A DNA stretch of 64,000 nucleotides from Salinivenus lutea (lineage in GTDB: Bacteria; Bacteroidota; Rhodothermia; Rhodothermales; Salinibacteraceae), in the NCBI GenBank assembly GCA_002894685.1, contig NCRC01000018.1, positions 1-64,000 of the forward strand, written 5' to 3'. A program made the translations under genes and the position numbers. Positions 27,501-35,346 of the stretch are shown here, one piece after another (positions within the stretch are counted from its first letter, which is position 1; every line of letters begins with the position of its first letter). The notes beneath the pieces were generated by a model. It saw nothing but the letters and a program-made list of their open reading frames with translations. It did not search any database and had not been told where the DNA came from.

Positions 27501-27761
27501 CGGGCGCCGCGCCGTGAGGTCGTGGGCAAACACCGTGCTGTGCCGCACGTGCCAGCGGTCGGCCATGCGGGCCACGTCGCGGATGGCCGTCTCCGTTTCG
27601 TCGTAAAAGTAGATGTCGAAGTAGTCCGTCGGCAGGATGTCGAAGCGGAATTGGTCGTACTGCACCTTGTTGCGCCCGAAGTACTGCGCCGCGGCGTCGG
27701 GGAGGGGCCCCAGCGTGGCGACGAGAATCAGAACGAGCGTGCGGACGAGGACGGACGACAT
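24582..27761 (-). CDS. outer-membrane fusion: HELVH metallopeptidase, TolB propeller, beta-barrel
   Basis: Protein of 1059 residues. The signal peptide (1-26) ends near D-A-A-A-Q. An N-terminal gluzincin-like domain carries H-E-L-V-H at 139-143 and a downstream W-M-M-E-G-M-A-E-Y motif, whose E168 is the likely third zinc ligand. A TolB/WD40-like propeller (about 290-590) shows repeated W/L-S-P-D-G motifs. A Thr/Ala/Pro linker (about 600-660) leads to a C-terminal outer-membrane beta-barrel of the surface-antigen (D15) type, ending in an aromatic (P-G-W). It should sit in the outer membrane with periplasmic peptidase and propeller. First gene of a unit with the adaptor, ATPase and permease genes. 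Cleavage activity and substrate are unproven. Confidence 0.85.
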   Translation of the reverse strand: MSSVLVRTLVLILVATLGPLPDAAAQYFGRNKVQYDQFRFDILPTDYFDIYFYDETETAIRDVARMADRWHVRHSTVFAHDLTARRPLIFYANDADFQQTNVIGGEISQGVGGVTEGLKQRVVMPLTGLYADTDHVLGHELVHSFQFDLALSTGRGIQLRRLPLWMMEGMAEYLSLGANDPHTAMWLRDALVRDDLPTIRDLGTGRYFPYRFGQAYMAYIGQTYGDGAVTSLYQVAGQAGVEQGVVLVTGMTSDSLSADWIRTVQRSYGPLVEGRTPAAEVGRRVLAPEAGSGRINVSPALSPDGRYVAFLSSRDLFTMDLYVADAETGAIVKRLGSSNRDAHFDAIRFLNSAGTWSPDGRRFAFVAFAEGDNELAIWNVQSGRIERRFSVEGVTALAQPAWSPDGETIAVSGMDGGISDLYLVDVASGTARQLTDDRYGDLQPTWSPDGSQIAFVTDRGPSGTDFATLDFGKPRLALLEVASGAITPLRPVEGGLQHNPQFAPDGQGLYFISDHDGFKDVHYLALETGRTTPITHLQTGASGFTPLSPAMTVAAQSGRMMFSVFADNEYAVVELGPDALAARQAGAPTADTTAPPRSTVPDSLVLEAPAADTTEIDTTLQDTTSLGAAAAPRPALAGVLPPWTGPGVVEQALADPTAGLPTDPPGAVTAYRPRLQLDAIAPPSIGVGVGGGFGTRLGGSVGFYFSDMLGEHNLSIEALANGTLQDLGGQFTYINRAQRLNYGAQLSHIPFRSVSGFSALVQDPATGLTTLRFREIEQRVFASQFSLLGAYPLRNTRRFEVQTGLTRYGFSGTVRDFFQTPVGFRRDTFSLDAPDPLYLSQSSAAYVVDFSNFGFTSPVQGGRYRLQVGSTLGSTQYATVLADLRRYLRTGPVTVAGRVIHIGNYGAQDGDLFSSEYLGDSFTPTYLRGYSFNSFEPQECFSETGTCASLERLIGTRVAVASAEVRVPVLGTEQFGLINFPYLPTELSLFVDAGVAWTADEPPVWRWDRDTDERVPVVSTGISARMNVLGSLILEVFYAQPYQRPEKGGFVGVNILPGW

Positions 27762-28048
27762 GGGCGGGCGGAGCGAGGGCGATCCGTTTGCACAGAAGCG
27801 CCGAGTGAGGAGAGAAAATGTGGAGGGGCGAGGCATGGCGCGCGGTGGACGCCGAATCGAGGGTCTTGGTTTCCCCTTCCGACTGTGATTTTTCCAGGCG
27901 CGTGCGCCGGACCGGACTTCGAAATATCGGTCCCCCGGGAGTCCCCCCGGTCCTCTTTCTGCGCATGTGCCCTGCGCTTTCGCTCCCCGCCCCGCCGGGC
28001 CCGAGGCGCCCCCGCCGCCCGGACGCGACCGCCCTTTAACCCGTTCTT

Positions 28049-28081
28049 TTTTCCAATTCGGTGATGAGGAAGTTAGATTGC
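28049..28081 (+). promoter_or_regulatory. candidate promoter of the M1 peptidase gene
   Basis: TTTT (28049-28052), 21 bases, then TAGATTGC (28074-28081), about 40 bases before ATG 28121. This has the spacing of Bacteroidota promoters (TTTG-N19-21-TAnnTTTG), but both boxes are degenerate. A near-identical GTTAGATTG occurs at 63736. The box lies downstream of the in-frame ATG at 28061, which argues against that start. The rest of the 359-base divergent gap (27762-28120) holds GC-rich DNA and no gene I can support. Confidence 0.45.
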
Positions 28082-28120
28082 AGGTGTCGTTTCCCCTTTC
28101 TTAATGACCTGTCGTCCGTC

Positions 28121-30121
28121 ATGCGATCTTTTCTGCGCACTGCGTGTGGTCCGGTATGTCTTCTCCTCGGCGCCTTTCTGTTGCTTCCGGTGGCCGCCCC
28201 GGCCCAGCCGACCCAACAGGTGCCGGACCATAACCTCGACGCCTTTGAGCCGATCGACTTTCCCGACCCCAACGACTACCGAGACGCAGATGGCAGCCCG
28301 GGCGCGGACTACTGGCAGCAAACCGTCGACTACCAGATCGACGTGTCGCTCGACACAGCGAGCAACCGCGTGACCGGCACCGAAACCATCACCTACACCA
28401 ACAACGCCCCGGAGGACCTGGAGCGCCTCTGGGTGCAGCTGGAGCAGAACTACTTTAAGCCCGGCAGTCGCGGGGCCGCCGCCGTGCCCGCGGACGCCCG
28501 CTTCAGCGGCTTCTTTGAGGGCGCCGGCTACGACCTCTCCAACCTCCGCCTGCACCGCAACGGCGAAACCACCACGCCGGACACCCTGGTGGCCGGCACC
28601 CGGCTCAAGGTGTCGCTGGACGAGGCGCTCGCCTCGGGCGACAGCCTCCAGCTCTCGTTCGACTTCGCGTTCACCCTTCCCCAGTACGGGGCCGACCGCC
28701 ACGGCTACCTGCAAGTGGAGGACGGCACCGTCTACCAGTTTGCGCAGTGGTACCCCCGCATGTACGTGTACGACGACGTGCACGGCTGGAACCACCTCCC
28801 GTACCTGGGCCAGGGCGAGTACTACCTGGAATACGGCACCTTCAACATCAACATCACCGTGCCGCGCGACATGATTGTGGCCGCCACGGGCCGCCTCCAA
28901 AATCCCGGCGAGGTGCTCACCCAAACGCAACGCAATCGCCTGGACGAGGCGCGCGAGAGCCGCGAGACGGTGATGATCATCAACGAGGACGAGGTGGGCA
29001 CCGACGCCACGCGCCCCGACGGCTCCGGCCCCCTCACCTGGCGGTACACGGCCGATCAGGTCCGCGACTTCGCCTGGGCCGCCTCCCAGTCGTTCCTCTG
29101 GGACGCCGCCACCGCCGAGGCCGGCGACCGGTCGGTGCTCGCGCAGTCGTTCTACCCGGTCGAGGGCATCAGCAGCGACGGTGAGGAGGACGGGTGGGAG
29201 CGCTCGACGGAGTTCGTGCAGCACTCGGTCGAGTTCTACTCCGACTTCCTGGCCCCGTACCCCTACCCCAACGCCATTAACGTGGCGGGGCGCGTGGCCG
29301 GCATGGAGTACCCGCAGATCATGTTCTGCGACGTCGAGTCGCGGGGCCGCAGCCTCTTCGGCGTCACCGACCACGAGTTCGGCCACACCTGGTTTCCGAT
29401 GGTCGTGGGCTCGGACGAGCGCCGCTGGGCCTGGATGGACGAGGGCCTCAACACGTTCATGAACCAGTACTCCGAGGACGCCTTCTACGGCGAGAACAAC
29501 ACGCAGAGCCTCCAGGAGAATTCGCAGCTCATCGGGCAGCGGTTCATGCCCTCCCCCTTCGGCGACCAGCCGATCATGACGTACGCCGACCGCATCCGCG
29601 ACCGCGCCCTCGGCGCCCTCGCCTACCTGAAGCCCGCCAACGGACTGATGCTCCTGCGCGACTACGTGATCGGCCCCGAGCGCTTCGACGCGGCGTTCAA
29701 GGCCTACTTCGACCGCTGGGCCTACAAGCACCCCAAGCCCGCGGACTTCTTCCGCACCATGGAGGACGTGGCCGGGGAGGACCTCGACTGGTTCTGGCGC
29801 AGCTGGTTCTACGAAACCGACACGCTCGACCAGGCCGTCGCGTCGGTATCGCCCGGCGACACGACATCGGTCACCGTGGAGCAGCGGGCGGACCTCATGC
29901 TTCCGATGACGGTGCAGCTCGCCTTTGAGGACGGATCCACCCAGCAGCGTCGCGTGCCGAGTGAGGCGTTCTACACGAACGACACCCACACGCTGCGGGT
30001 GCCCGACGCGGCTGTGCAGTCGGTCACGATCGACCCGAACCAGCTCCTGCCGGACGCCAACCGGGAGAACAACACCTGGTCGGCCTCGGACACCACCAAC
30101 ACGTCCCCCTCCGGACGGTAA
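28121..30121 (+). CDS. secreted M1-family zinc aminopeptidase
   Basis: Protein of 666 residues with a signal peptide (about 1-29, ending V-A-A-P-A-Q). The M1 catalytic signature is complete: H418-E419-F-G-H422, then 18 residues and E441 in W-M-D-E-G. A G-M-E-Y-P segment upstream replaces the classical G-A-M-E-N. The N-terminal ~250 residues match the M1 beta-domain. The C-terminal ~90 residues look like a beta-sandwich and end in a hydrophilic Ser/Thr/Asn tail. Likely periplasmic or secreted peptide degradation for nutrition. It is divergent from the outer-membrane metallopeptidase fusion. ATG 28121 (M-R-S-F-L-R) gives the proper signal peptide. Confidence 0.92.
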   Translation: MRSFLRTACGPVCLLLGAFLLLPVAAPAQPTQQVPDHNLDAFEPIDFPDPNDYRDADGSPGADYWQQTVDYQIDVSLDTASNRVTGTETITYTNNAPEDLERLWVQLEQNYFKPGSRGAAAVPADARFSGFFEGAGYDLSNLRLHRNGETTTPDTLVAGTRLKVSLDEALASGDSLQLSFDFAFTLPQYGADRHGYLQVEDGTVYQFAQWYPRMYVYDDVHGWNHLPYLGQGEYYLEYGTFNINITVPRDMIVAATGRLQNPGEVLTQTQRNRLDEARESRETVMIINEDEVGTDATRPDGSGPLTWRYTADQVRDFAWAASQSFLWDAATAEAGDRSVLAQSFYPVEGISSDGEEDGWERSTEFVQHSVEFYSDFLAPYPYPNAINVAGRVAGMEYPQIMFCDVESRGRSLFGVTDHEFGHTWFPMVVGSDERRWAWMDEGLNTFMNQYSEDAFYGENNTQSLQENSQLIGQRFMPSPFGDQPIMTYADRIRDRALGALAYLKPANGLMLLRDYVIGPERFDAAFKAYFDRWAYKHPKPADFFRTMEDVAGEDLDWFWRSWFYETDTLDQAVASVSPGDTTSVTVEQRADLMLPMTVQLAFEDGSTQQRRVPSEAFYTNDTHTLRVPDAAVQSVTIDPNQLLPDANRENNTWSASDTTNTSPSGR

Positions 30122-30139
30122 CCCGATCCTGCTGCCGAC

Positions 30140-30175
30140 GACGAGGGGGCCGGGCCTGGGGCTCGGCCCCTCGTC
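30140..30175 (+). terminator. GC-rich hairpin after the M1 peptidase gene
   Basis: GACGAGGGG-g-CCG (30140-30152) pairs with CGGCCCCTCGTC (30164-30175), twelve pairs with one bulged G, starting 19 bases after the stop. Only TGTAT follows, so there is no proper T-run. It may act as a weak terminator or a 3'-end stabiliser. Confidence 0.5.
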
Positions 30176-30210
30176 TGTATCGGGGCCGGAGGGCCATACC
30201 CAGGCTCGGC

Positions 30211-30240
30211 TTGTGTTCGTCCTCGCAGTCGTTATCTTAC
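30211..30240 (+). promoter_or_regulatory. weak candidate promoter of the nucleoside transporter gene
   Basis: TTG (30211-30213), 19 bases, then TATCTTAC (30233-30240), matching TAnnTTTG at six of eight positions. It is about 120 bases before ATG 30364. The match is partial, so this is a suggestion only. Confidence 0.3.
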
Positions 30241-30363
30241 GCTCTGTCCAGCGGATCCACGCCCGCCCCGCCGGTGCGACGCGCCGGTGAGAGCAGAGGG
30301 GGGCGCGTGGACGGGGGAGGCCGCGGGCGTCCGTCGTTCGTCTACGCACGCCATACACGCTCT

Positions 30364-31674
30364 ATGTCGCTCCCCGTCGCCGTCCTCCGGGGCCTCATTG
30401 GCCTCGTTGTTTTCGTTGGGATCGCCACCCTCTTTTCCACCAATCGGAAGGCCATCAACTGGCGGCTCGTGGCCGCGGGCATTGGGTTGCAGCTCGTGTT
30501 TGCCGTCCTGGTCCTGAAGACGGCGCCCGGGGAGATGTTCTTCGACACCCTCGCCACGTTCTTCGACACGCTGCTGTCGTTCACGTACGAGGGATCGGAG
30601 TTCATCTTCGGCCAGCTGGGCAACCCCGACGAGGGCAACAACTTTGCCTTTCAGGTGCTGCCCACCATCATCTTCTTTGCCTCGCTGATGGGGGTGCTCT
30701 ACCACCTGAAGATCATACAGCCGCTGGTGAACGGCATGGGGTGGATCATGCAGAAGACCCTCCGCATCTCGGGCGCCGAGTCGCTGGCGGCCTCGGCCAA
30801 CGTGTTCATCGGGCAGACCGAGGCGCCGCTGGCGGTAAAGCCCTACGTGGAGGACATGACGCGCAGCGAAATCATGACGCTCATGACGGGCGGCATGGCC
30901 ACCATCGCGGGGGGCGTGCTGGCGGCCTACATCGGCTTCCTGGGCGGCGACTCGCCGGAATCGCGCCAGCTGTTTGCGAAGCACCTGCTCTCGGCCTCGG
31001 TCATGAGCGCGCCGGCCGCCATCGTGATGGCCAAGATCCTGGTGCCGGAAACCGGGACGCCCGAGACGAGCGGCGGGGCCGAAATCCAGGACACGGAGGA
31101 GGCGGACAACGTGATTGAGGCGGCCGCCAACGGGGCCTCGGACGGGCTGCGCCTGGCCCTCAACGTGGGCGCCATGCTGCTGGCCTTCATCGCCCTCATC
31201 GGCGCCATCAATGCCGGCTTCGAGTGGATCGGGGCGCCGACGGTGTACGGGGTGGAGCTCTACAACGTGAACGAGCTCGTCGCCCAGGCCTCGGGCGGGC
31301 GCTTCGAGGCGCTGTCGCTGGAGGCCGTGTTTGGGTTTCTCTTTGCCCCCCTGGCCTGGGCCATGGGCGTGCAGGCGGTCGACATCCTGCAGTTCGGCAC
31401 GCTGCTGGGGGAGAAGGTCGCCGTGAACGAGTTCGTCGCCTACGCCTCGCTCCGCGACCTGCGCGGCGTCATGAACGAGCGCTCCGTCATCATCGGCACG
31501 TACGCGCTCTGTGGCTTCGCCAACTTCTCGTCCATCGCCATCCAGATCGGGGGCATCGGGGGCATTGCCCCGTCCCGGAAAAGCGAGATCGCGGCGTTGG
31601 GCCTGCGGGCGGTGCTGGGGGGCGCCCTTGCGTCGTGGATGACGGCGACGGTGGCCGGCGTGCTCGTCGGATAA
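30364..31674 (+). CDS. concentrative nucleoside transporter (CNT/NupC family)
   Basis: A 436-residue inner-membrane protein with many hydrophobic helices and CNT-family motifs: G-Q-T-E-A-P-L-A-V-K-P-Y near residue 155, E-I-M-T-L-M-T-G-G-M-A-T-I-A-G-G (about 178-193) and A-L-C-G-F-A-N-F-S-S-I-A-I-Q-I-G-G-I-G near 390. These contain the substrate- and cation-binding Gln, Glu, Asn and Ser residues. It imports nucleosides with Na+ or H+; Na+ is likely in a halophile (inference). A hydrophilic acidic loop around 240-255 is longer than usual. ATG 30364 chosen after a C/T-rich leader. Confidence 0.92.
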   Translation: MSLPVAVLRGLIGLVVFVGIATLFSTNRKAINWRLVAAGIGLQLVFAVLVLKTAPGEMFFDTLATFFDTLLSFTYEGSEFIFGQLGNPDEGNNFAFQVLPTIIFFASLMGVLYHLKIIQPLVNGMGWIMQKTLRISGAESLAASANVFIGQTEAPLAVKPYVEDMTRSEIMTLMTGGMATIAGGVLAAYIGFLGGDSPESRQLFAKHLLSASVMSAPAAIVMAKILVPETGTPETSGGAEIQDTEEADNVIEAAANGASDGLRLALNVGAMLLAFIALIGAINAGFEWIGAPTVYGVELYNVNELVAQASGGRFEALSLEAVFGFLFAPLAWAMGVQAVDILQFGTLLGEKVAVNEFVAYASLRDLRGVMNERSVIIGTYALCGFANFSSIAIQIGGIGGIAPSRKSEIAALGLRAVLGGALASWMTATVAGVLVG

Positions 31675-31715
31675 GCAGGGGCACGACGAACGGCCCCGCC
31701 CGGGACACACGCAGA

Positions 31716-31752
31716 ACGGGCCGGCCCCCGTCTCGTGCGGCGACCGGCCCGT
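31716..31752. terminator. hairpin between convergent transporter and lipoprotein genes
   Basis: ACGGGCCGG (31716-31724) is the exact reverse complement of CCGGCCCGT (31744-31752), with a 19-base loop. It lies in the 104-base gap between convergent stops (31674 and 31779). No T-run is present on either side. Probably a shared 3'-end structure. Confidence 0.5.
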
Positions 31753-31778
31753 CGAACGTTGCCCACTAACGCACTCGC

Positions 31779-32498
31779 TTAGCGCGGCGCCGGGAAGTTA
31801 ACCGAGAAGCGCGCCCACGAGGTCTCCGGCACCCACTCGCCCTCCCGCATCACGTAGGCCGGCTCCCACTTGGTTTGCGTCGCGGCCCTCATGGCGATCG
31901 CGTCGAGCGTGGGGTGGGCGGTCTGGATGGCCTCGACCGCATTGACGGCCCCGGAGGTGTCGATGTGCACCTGCAGCTCCACGCTGCCGCTCGCCTCTTC
32001 GCTCTGACGGAGCGAGTCCGGGTACACGAGGTCGGCGCCCTCCTCGCGCTGCGGCTCGCGGAAGTGCTCGGTGATGGACTCGTACGCCTTCTTCTTGTAG
32101 GTCTGCAGGAGCTTCGGCTGAAGCTGGCCGCCCTCCTGCACCGCGTCGCCGCCCAGGTCGGCCTGCGCGAGGGAGTCCACCGCGTGGGCCTCAAAGAGCG
32201 AGTCGACCACCTCGGGGTTGTTGCGGTACAGGCGCACGAGGCTTCGCTTGATGGCGTCCTGGAACTGCTCCTGGGACAGTTCGCCGGGGCTGAGCGAGAG
32301 CTCGTCCTCGGCGATGCCCATCGTGGTCAGGTCCTCCAGGTTGCGAAAGACCCGAGTGGTGTCGAGGTCCTCGGCCCACATGCGCGTCTCGGTCGCCTGC
32401 CAGCCTGAGGGCGGCGCCGCGGGGTCCTCCCCGCCGGAGCAACCGACGAGCAAGAGGGCGGACGCAAGAATCGCAGGAATCCAGCGGGAAAGAGTCAT
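31779..32498 (-). CDS. lipoprotein with TonB-like C-terminal domain
   Basis: A 239-residue protein. The N-terminus M-T-L-S-R-W then a hydrophobic run ends in the lipobox L-L-V-G-C (C20), so it should be lipid-anchored. A helical charged middle (about 45-150) is followed by a TonB C-terminal-type domain: S-G-S-V-E-L-Q-V-H-I-D-T-S-G-A-V-N-A-V then H-P-T-L-D-A-I-A-M-R-A-A and W-E-P-A. It lacks the usual TonB inner-membrane helix and Pro-rich spacer. Role unknown; it may bind a membrane partner rather than energise transport. ATG 32498 chosen because it places the lipobox correctly. Confidence 0.8.
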   Translation of the reverse strand: MTLSRWIPAILASALLLVGCSGGEDPAAPPSGWQATETRMWAEDLDTTRVFRNLEDLTTMGIAEDELSLSPGELSQEQFQDAIKRSLVRLYRNNPEVVDSLFEAHAVDSLAQADLGGDAVQEGGQLQPKLLQTYKKKAYESITEHFREPQREEGADLVYPDSLRQSEEASGSVELQVHIDTSGAVNAVEAIQTAHPTLDAIAMRAATQTKWEPAYVMREGEWVPETSWARFSVNFPAPR

Positions 32499-32590
32499 GG
32501 TGTTGGGGATCGGTGAGAAAGAAGAAGAAAGCATGTTGGCGATCGGCGCGACGGGCGCGACGGAAGTCGGCGGGCTGGCAGCCCCGGGGA

Positions 32591-33412
32591 TTATTCGACA
32601 AGGACGGGCGTGCCCACCTTTACGGTCGGCCAGAGCCGGTTCATGTCTTCATTTTGCACGGCCACGCACCCTTGGGTCCAGGTCGTGGCGGCTCCGGTGC
32701 CCTCGCCGTGGATTTCGATCCAGCCCCCCAGGTCCGTGCCCATCGGCGGCAGGCGGAAGTCGCGCTGCGCCTCGACGATGGCCTCGTACTGGGCCTCCGA
32801 AATGAGGTCCTGTCGCAGGCCGCGCTCGGCGTCGTCGATGGTCGGGTAGTTGAGGACGAGGGCCTTGTAGAAGGAGCTGGAGGGGTTTTTCCGAATGACG
32901 TAGAAGGTCCCTTCCGGGGTGCGCCAGTGGTCCCGAAGGGTCTCGGACCCCTGCCGCTTTTTGTCCGAGAACGTGTTGTATCCCACGTCGGCCTTGAAGG
33001 TGGCCGCAAGCTCGGGGCCGCGGTAGAGGTAGACGCGGCGCTCGGCCTTCGAGACCCGAATCCATACGTTGGAGATCGCGGCCTCGGGGACGTGGCCCGT
33101 TCGCCCCTCGTCGGTGCGCACCCGGCACCACCCCTGCTCGCACTCCTGTCGCTGGAGCGGGGTGCGCACGGGCAGGCGCCGCACGGGGGCGGTCGAGTCG
33201 GGGCGGTTGTAGAGGAGCGTGGCGTCCCCCACAACGTGCGACAGCGCGGCGTCGGCGGGCCGGTGCGTAGGCAGGGCCCTCGCGGTGGTCGTCTCCTCCA
33301 CGTCCGACAGGGCCGCGGGGGATGGGACCGCGGGCGGGGTCGACTGCTGAGCCGCCACCGGCCCCGCAAGCCCCAGCAGCCCAACAAGAGCAACAGCGAG
33401 AATCTTTCGCAT
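32591..33412 (-). CDS. L,D-transpeptidase (YkuD) with SH3-like domain
   Basis: A 273-residue exported protein. Signal peptide (1-22) ends G-P-V-A-A-Q-Q. A bacterial SH3-like domain (about 58-112) with a C-E-Q-G-W-C-R-V motif precedes the YkuD catalytic domain (about 115-272). Its active site has H235 in E-I-H-G and C249 in T-Q-G-C-V-A-V. The enzyme should form 3-3 peptidoglycan crosslinks or attach proteins to the wall from the periplasm. ATG 33412 is preferred because it starts the signal peptide; the longer frame upstream is a shadow of the HAD gene. Confidence 0.9.
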   Translation of the reverse strand: MRKILAVALVGLLGLAGPVAAQQSTPPAVPSPAALSDVEETTTARALPTHRPADAALSHVVGDATLLYNRPDSTAPVRRLPVRTPLQRQECEQGWCRVRTDEGRTGHVPEAAISNVWIRVSKAERRVYLYRGPELAATFKADVGYNTFSDKKRQGSETLRDHWRTPEGTFYVIRKNPSSSFYKALVLNYPTIDDAERGLRQDLISEAQYEAIVEAQRDFRLPPMGTDLGGWIEIHGEGTGAATTWTQGCVAVQNEDMNRLWPTVKVGTPVLVE

Positions 33413-33494
33413 GGGGGAACGCAATGCATGCCACGGGACGCGGGCAGCGCCGTCCCTGCTCGCCCGTCCGTGGCAAAGTCCGTGTGGAAGCAAG

Positions 33495-34232
33495 TTATGC
33501 ATCATGGAGGGCTCGACACGTCCGATAGGCCTCGAGGGTCCCATCGAGGACCCTCCCCTCGGTGACGTGGTCGACACGCCGACGCACCTCGGCGTCGGCG
33601 TTGGCCGGCGCAAACGAGTGGCCCACCGCGTCGAGGGCCTCCAGGTCCGACTCGGCATCGCCAATGTAGGCCACGTCGTCCATGGGCACCTCCAGGTGGT
33701 CCGTGAGCCATTCCAACCCGGTCCGCTTGGTAATCCCCGGCGGCACCACGTCAATCGACACGGCGGTCGAAAACACGCGGAGATCCGGGACACGCTCCTC
33801 TACAAACTGCTCGGTGCGCGGACGAAGATCAAGGATCTCGTCCGGATTCGGGGACACCACCCCCGCCTGGGTCCGCTTCGCATGGTCGAGCGACAGGCTC
33901 GTGCCCGGCACACAGTCGGTAACAAACCAGTGCCGGACCTCCTCCAGCTCGGCCTCGATCGCGTCCGTCAGCGCCGGAGACCAGGTGGTCTGGGCCGCAA
34001 CGGGATCGAACCGCCCGCCGCCGCTCTCGAACAGCACCGGCACCGTGAGGCCGAGCGCCTGGGTGAGGGCCTCGACGTACGGGTACGAGCGCCCCGAGCA
34101 GATGGAGAGCGGAGGATTCGCCGGGTCGTCCGAGGCGGCGTACTGCCCCAGCGTCGCCATCCCCTCCAGGTCGAACGCCGTGTACGGCTCGGCCAGGCAC
34201 CCGTCGATGTCGGTGACGAAGAGTTTGATCAT
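33495..34232 (-). CDS. HAD-superfamily (IIB) sugar-phosphatase-like hydrolase
   Basis: A 245-residue cytoplasmic HAD phosphatase with nucleophile motif D8-I-D10-G, motif II S-I-C-S-G-R-S near 43-49, a Lys in I-T-K-R-T-G-L-E-W-L, and motif III/IV G-D-A-E-S-D-L-E. The subclass IIB cap suggests a sugar phosphate substrate; mannosyl-3-phosphoglycerate or sucrose-phosphate phosphatases are the closest types by motif. Compatible-solute phosphatases would suit a halophile, but no partner synthase is beside it. It is 82 bases upstream of the transpeptidase gene on the same strand. Confidence 0.82.
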   Translation of the reverse strand: MIKLFVTDIDGCLAEPYTAFDLEGMATLGQYAASDDPANPPLSICSGRSYPYVEALTQALGLTVPVLFESGGGRFDPVAAQTTWSPALTDAIEAELEEVRHWFVTDCVPGTSLSLDHAKRTQAGVVSPNPDEILDLRPRTEQFVEERVPDLRVFSTAVSIDVVPPGITKRTGLEWLTDHLEVPMDDVAYIGDAESDLEALDAVGHSFAPANADAEVRRRVDHVTEGRVLDGTLEAYRTCRALHDA

Positions 34233-34415
34233 GGAAAGAAGTCGTTCACACGAGAACGGCAGTTACAGGGGCAACAGGGGCCCTCAATCATGGAAAAGGA
34301 CGCGCGGTGCGTGAAGACGTGATGCGTGCAAAATCAGCCTGTAAAGCTCACGATTCCTGTGTCACTCCCCACGCACCCCACGAAGAAGCACGACGGTCCC
34401 GATCGGCCCCACGCG

Positions 34416-35258
34416 TTAGGACGGGTCCTCGTCCCCCTCTTCGGCAAACGAGTCCTCCATCGCCTTCACGATCTGATCCGAGATGCCCATGCTGGAGAAG
34501 CCGCCGTCGTGGTAGAGCGTCTGCATGGTCACCATGCGCGCGTAGTCGCTGAGGAGCGTCGTGGCATAGTCGGCGCAGCTGTCGGCGCTGGCATTGCCGA
34601 GGGGCGACACGCGCTCGGCAAACTCGTACATGGCGTCGAAGCCCTCGATGCCCGAACCGGCGGTCGTTTTGGTGGGGCTCTGCGAGATGGCGTTGATGCG
34701 GATGTCGCGCTTGCCCAGCCGGTAGCCGAACGAGCGGACGATGCTTTCGAGGAGCGCCTTCGCGTCGCCCATCTCCGAGTACTTCGAAAAGATGCGCTGC
34801 GCGCCGATGTAGCTCATGGCGAGGATGGATCCGCCGTCGTCGATCGCCTCGGTGTCGAGGGCGTGCTTGACGATGCGGTGCAGGCTCACGGCCGACACGT
34901 CGAGCGTCTGCTCGTACCAGTTGTAGTTGAGGTCCTCGTACGGCACGTCCTTCCGCACATTCACGCCCATCCCGATGGAGTGGACGATGAAGTCGATTTT
35001 CCCGTACGCGTCCTTCACCTCCTCAAACAGCTCCTCAAGGTCCTCATCGTCGGTGGCGTCCGCCCAGATGATGTCGCTGTCCGTCTCGTCGGCCAGCTCG
35101 TCGAGGGAGCCGAGGCGGCGGGCCACCGGGGCGTTGGAGAGCACAAACTCGGCGCCCTCGCGGTGACAGGCCTGGGCGATGGACCAGGCAATGCTGTCCT
35201 CATTCAAGGGGCCGAAGATGATGCCGGTTTTTCCGTCGAGCAGGTCGTGTCCGTCCAT
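34416..35258 (-). CDS. fabI: enoyl-[acyl-carrier-protein] reductase FabI
   Basis: A 280-residue NADH-dependent reductase, last step of the fatty-acid elongation cycle. The N-terminal I-I-F-G-P-L-N-E-D-S-I-A-W is the FabI nucleotide-binding motif. Catalytic residues fit E. coli FabI spacing: Y150, Y160 and K167, in S-Y-I-G-A-Q-R and Y-S-E-M-G-D-A-K. The R-I-N-A-I-S-Q-S-P motif is typical. The C-terminal tail is strongly acidic. The suhB gene lies 88 bases upstream on the same strand, and the HAD gene 183 bases downstream. The latter gap contains GTGCGTG-type short repeats near 34300-34330. Confidence 0.95.
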   Translation of the reverse strand: MDGHDLLDGKTGIIFGPLNEDSIAWSIAQACHREGAEFVLSNAPVARRLGSLDELADETDSDIIWADATDDEDLEELFEEVKDAYGKIDFIVHSIGMGVNVRKDVPYEDLNYNWYEQTLDVSAVSLHRIVKHALDTEAIDDGGSILAMSYIGAQRIFSKYSEMGDAKALLESIVRSFGYRLGKRDIRINAISQSPTKTTAGSGIEGFDAMYEFAERVSPLGNASADSCADYATTLLSDYARMVTMQTLYHDGGFSSMGISDQIVKAMEDSFAEEGDEDPS

Positions 35259-35346
35259 GGCAGTGAGGGGGGTGTGTCAGAAGTGAGTAAGGAAGCTCTG
35301 GGGCGAGCAAGAATGCCAAATGCACGTGAGAATTTCGAGCGGGGCG

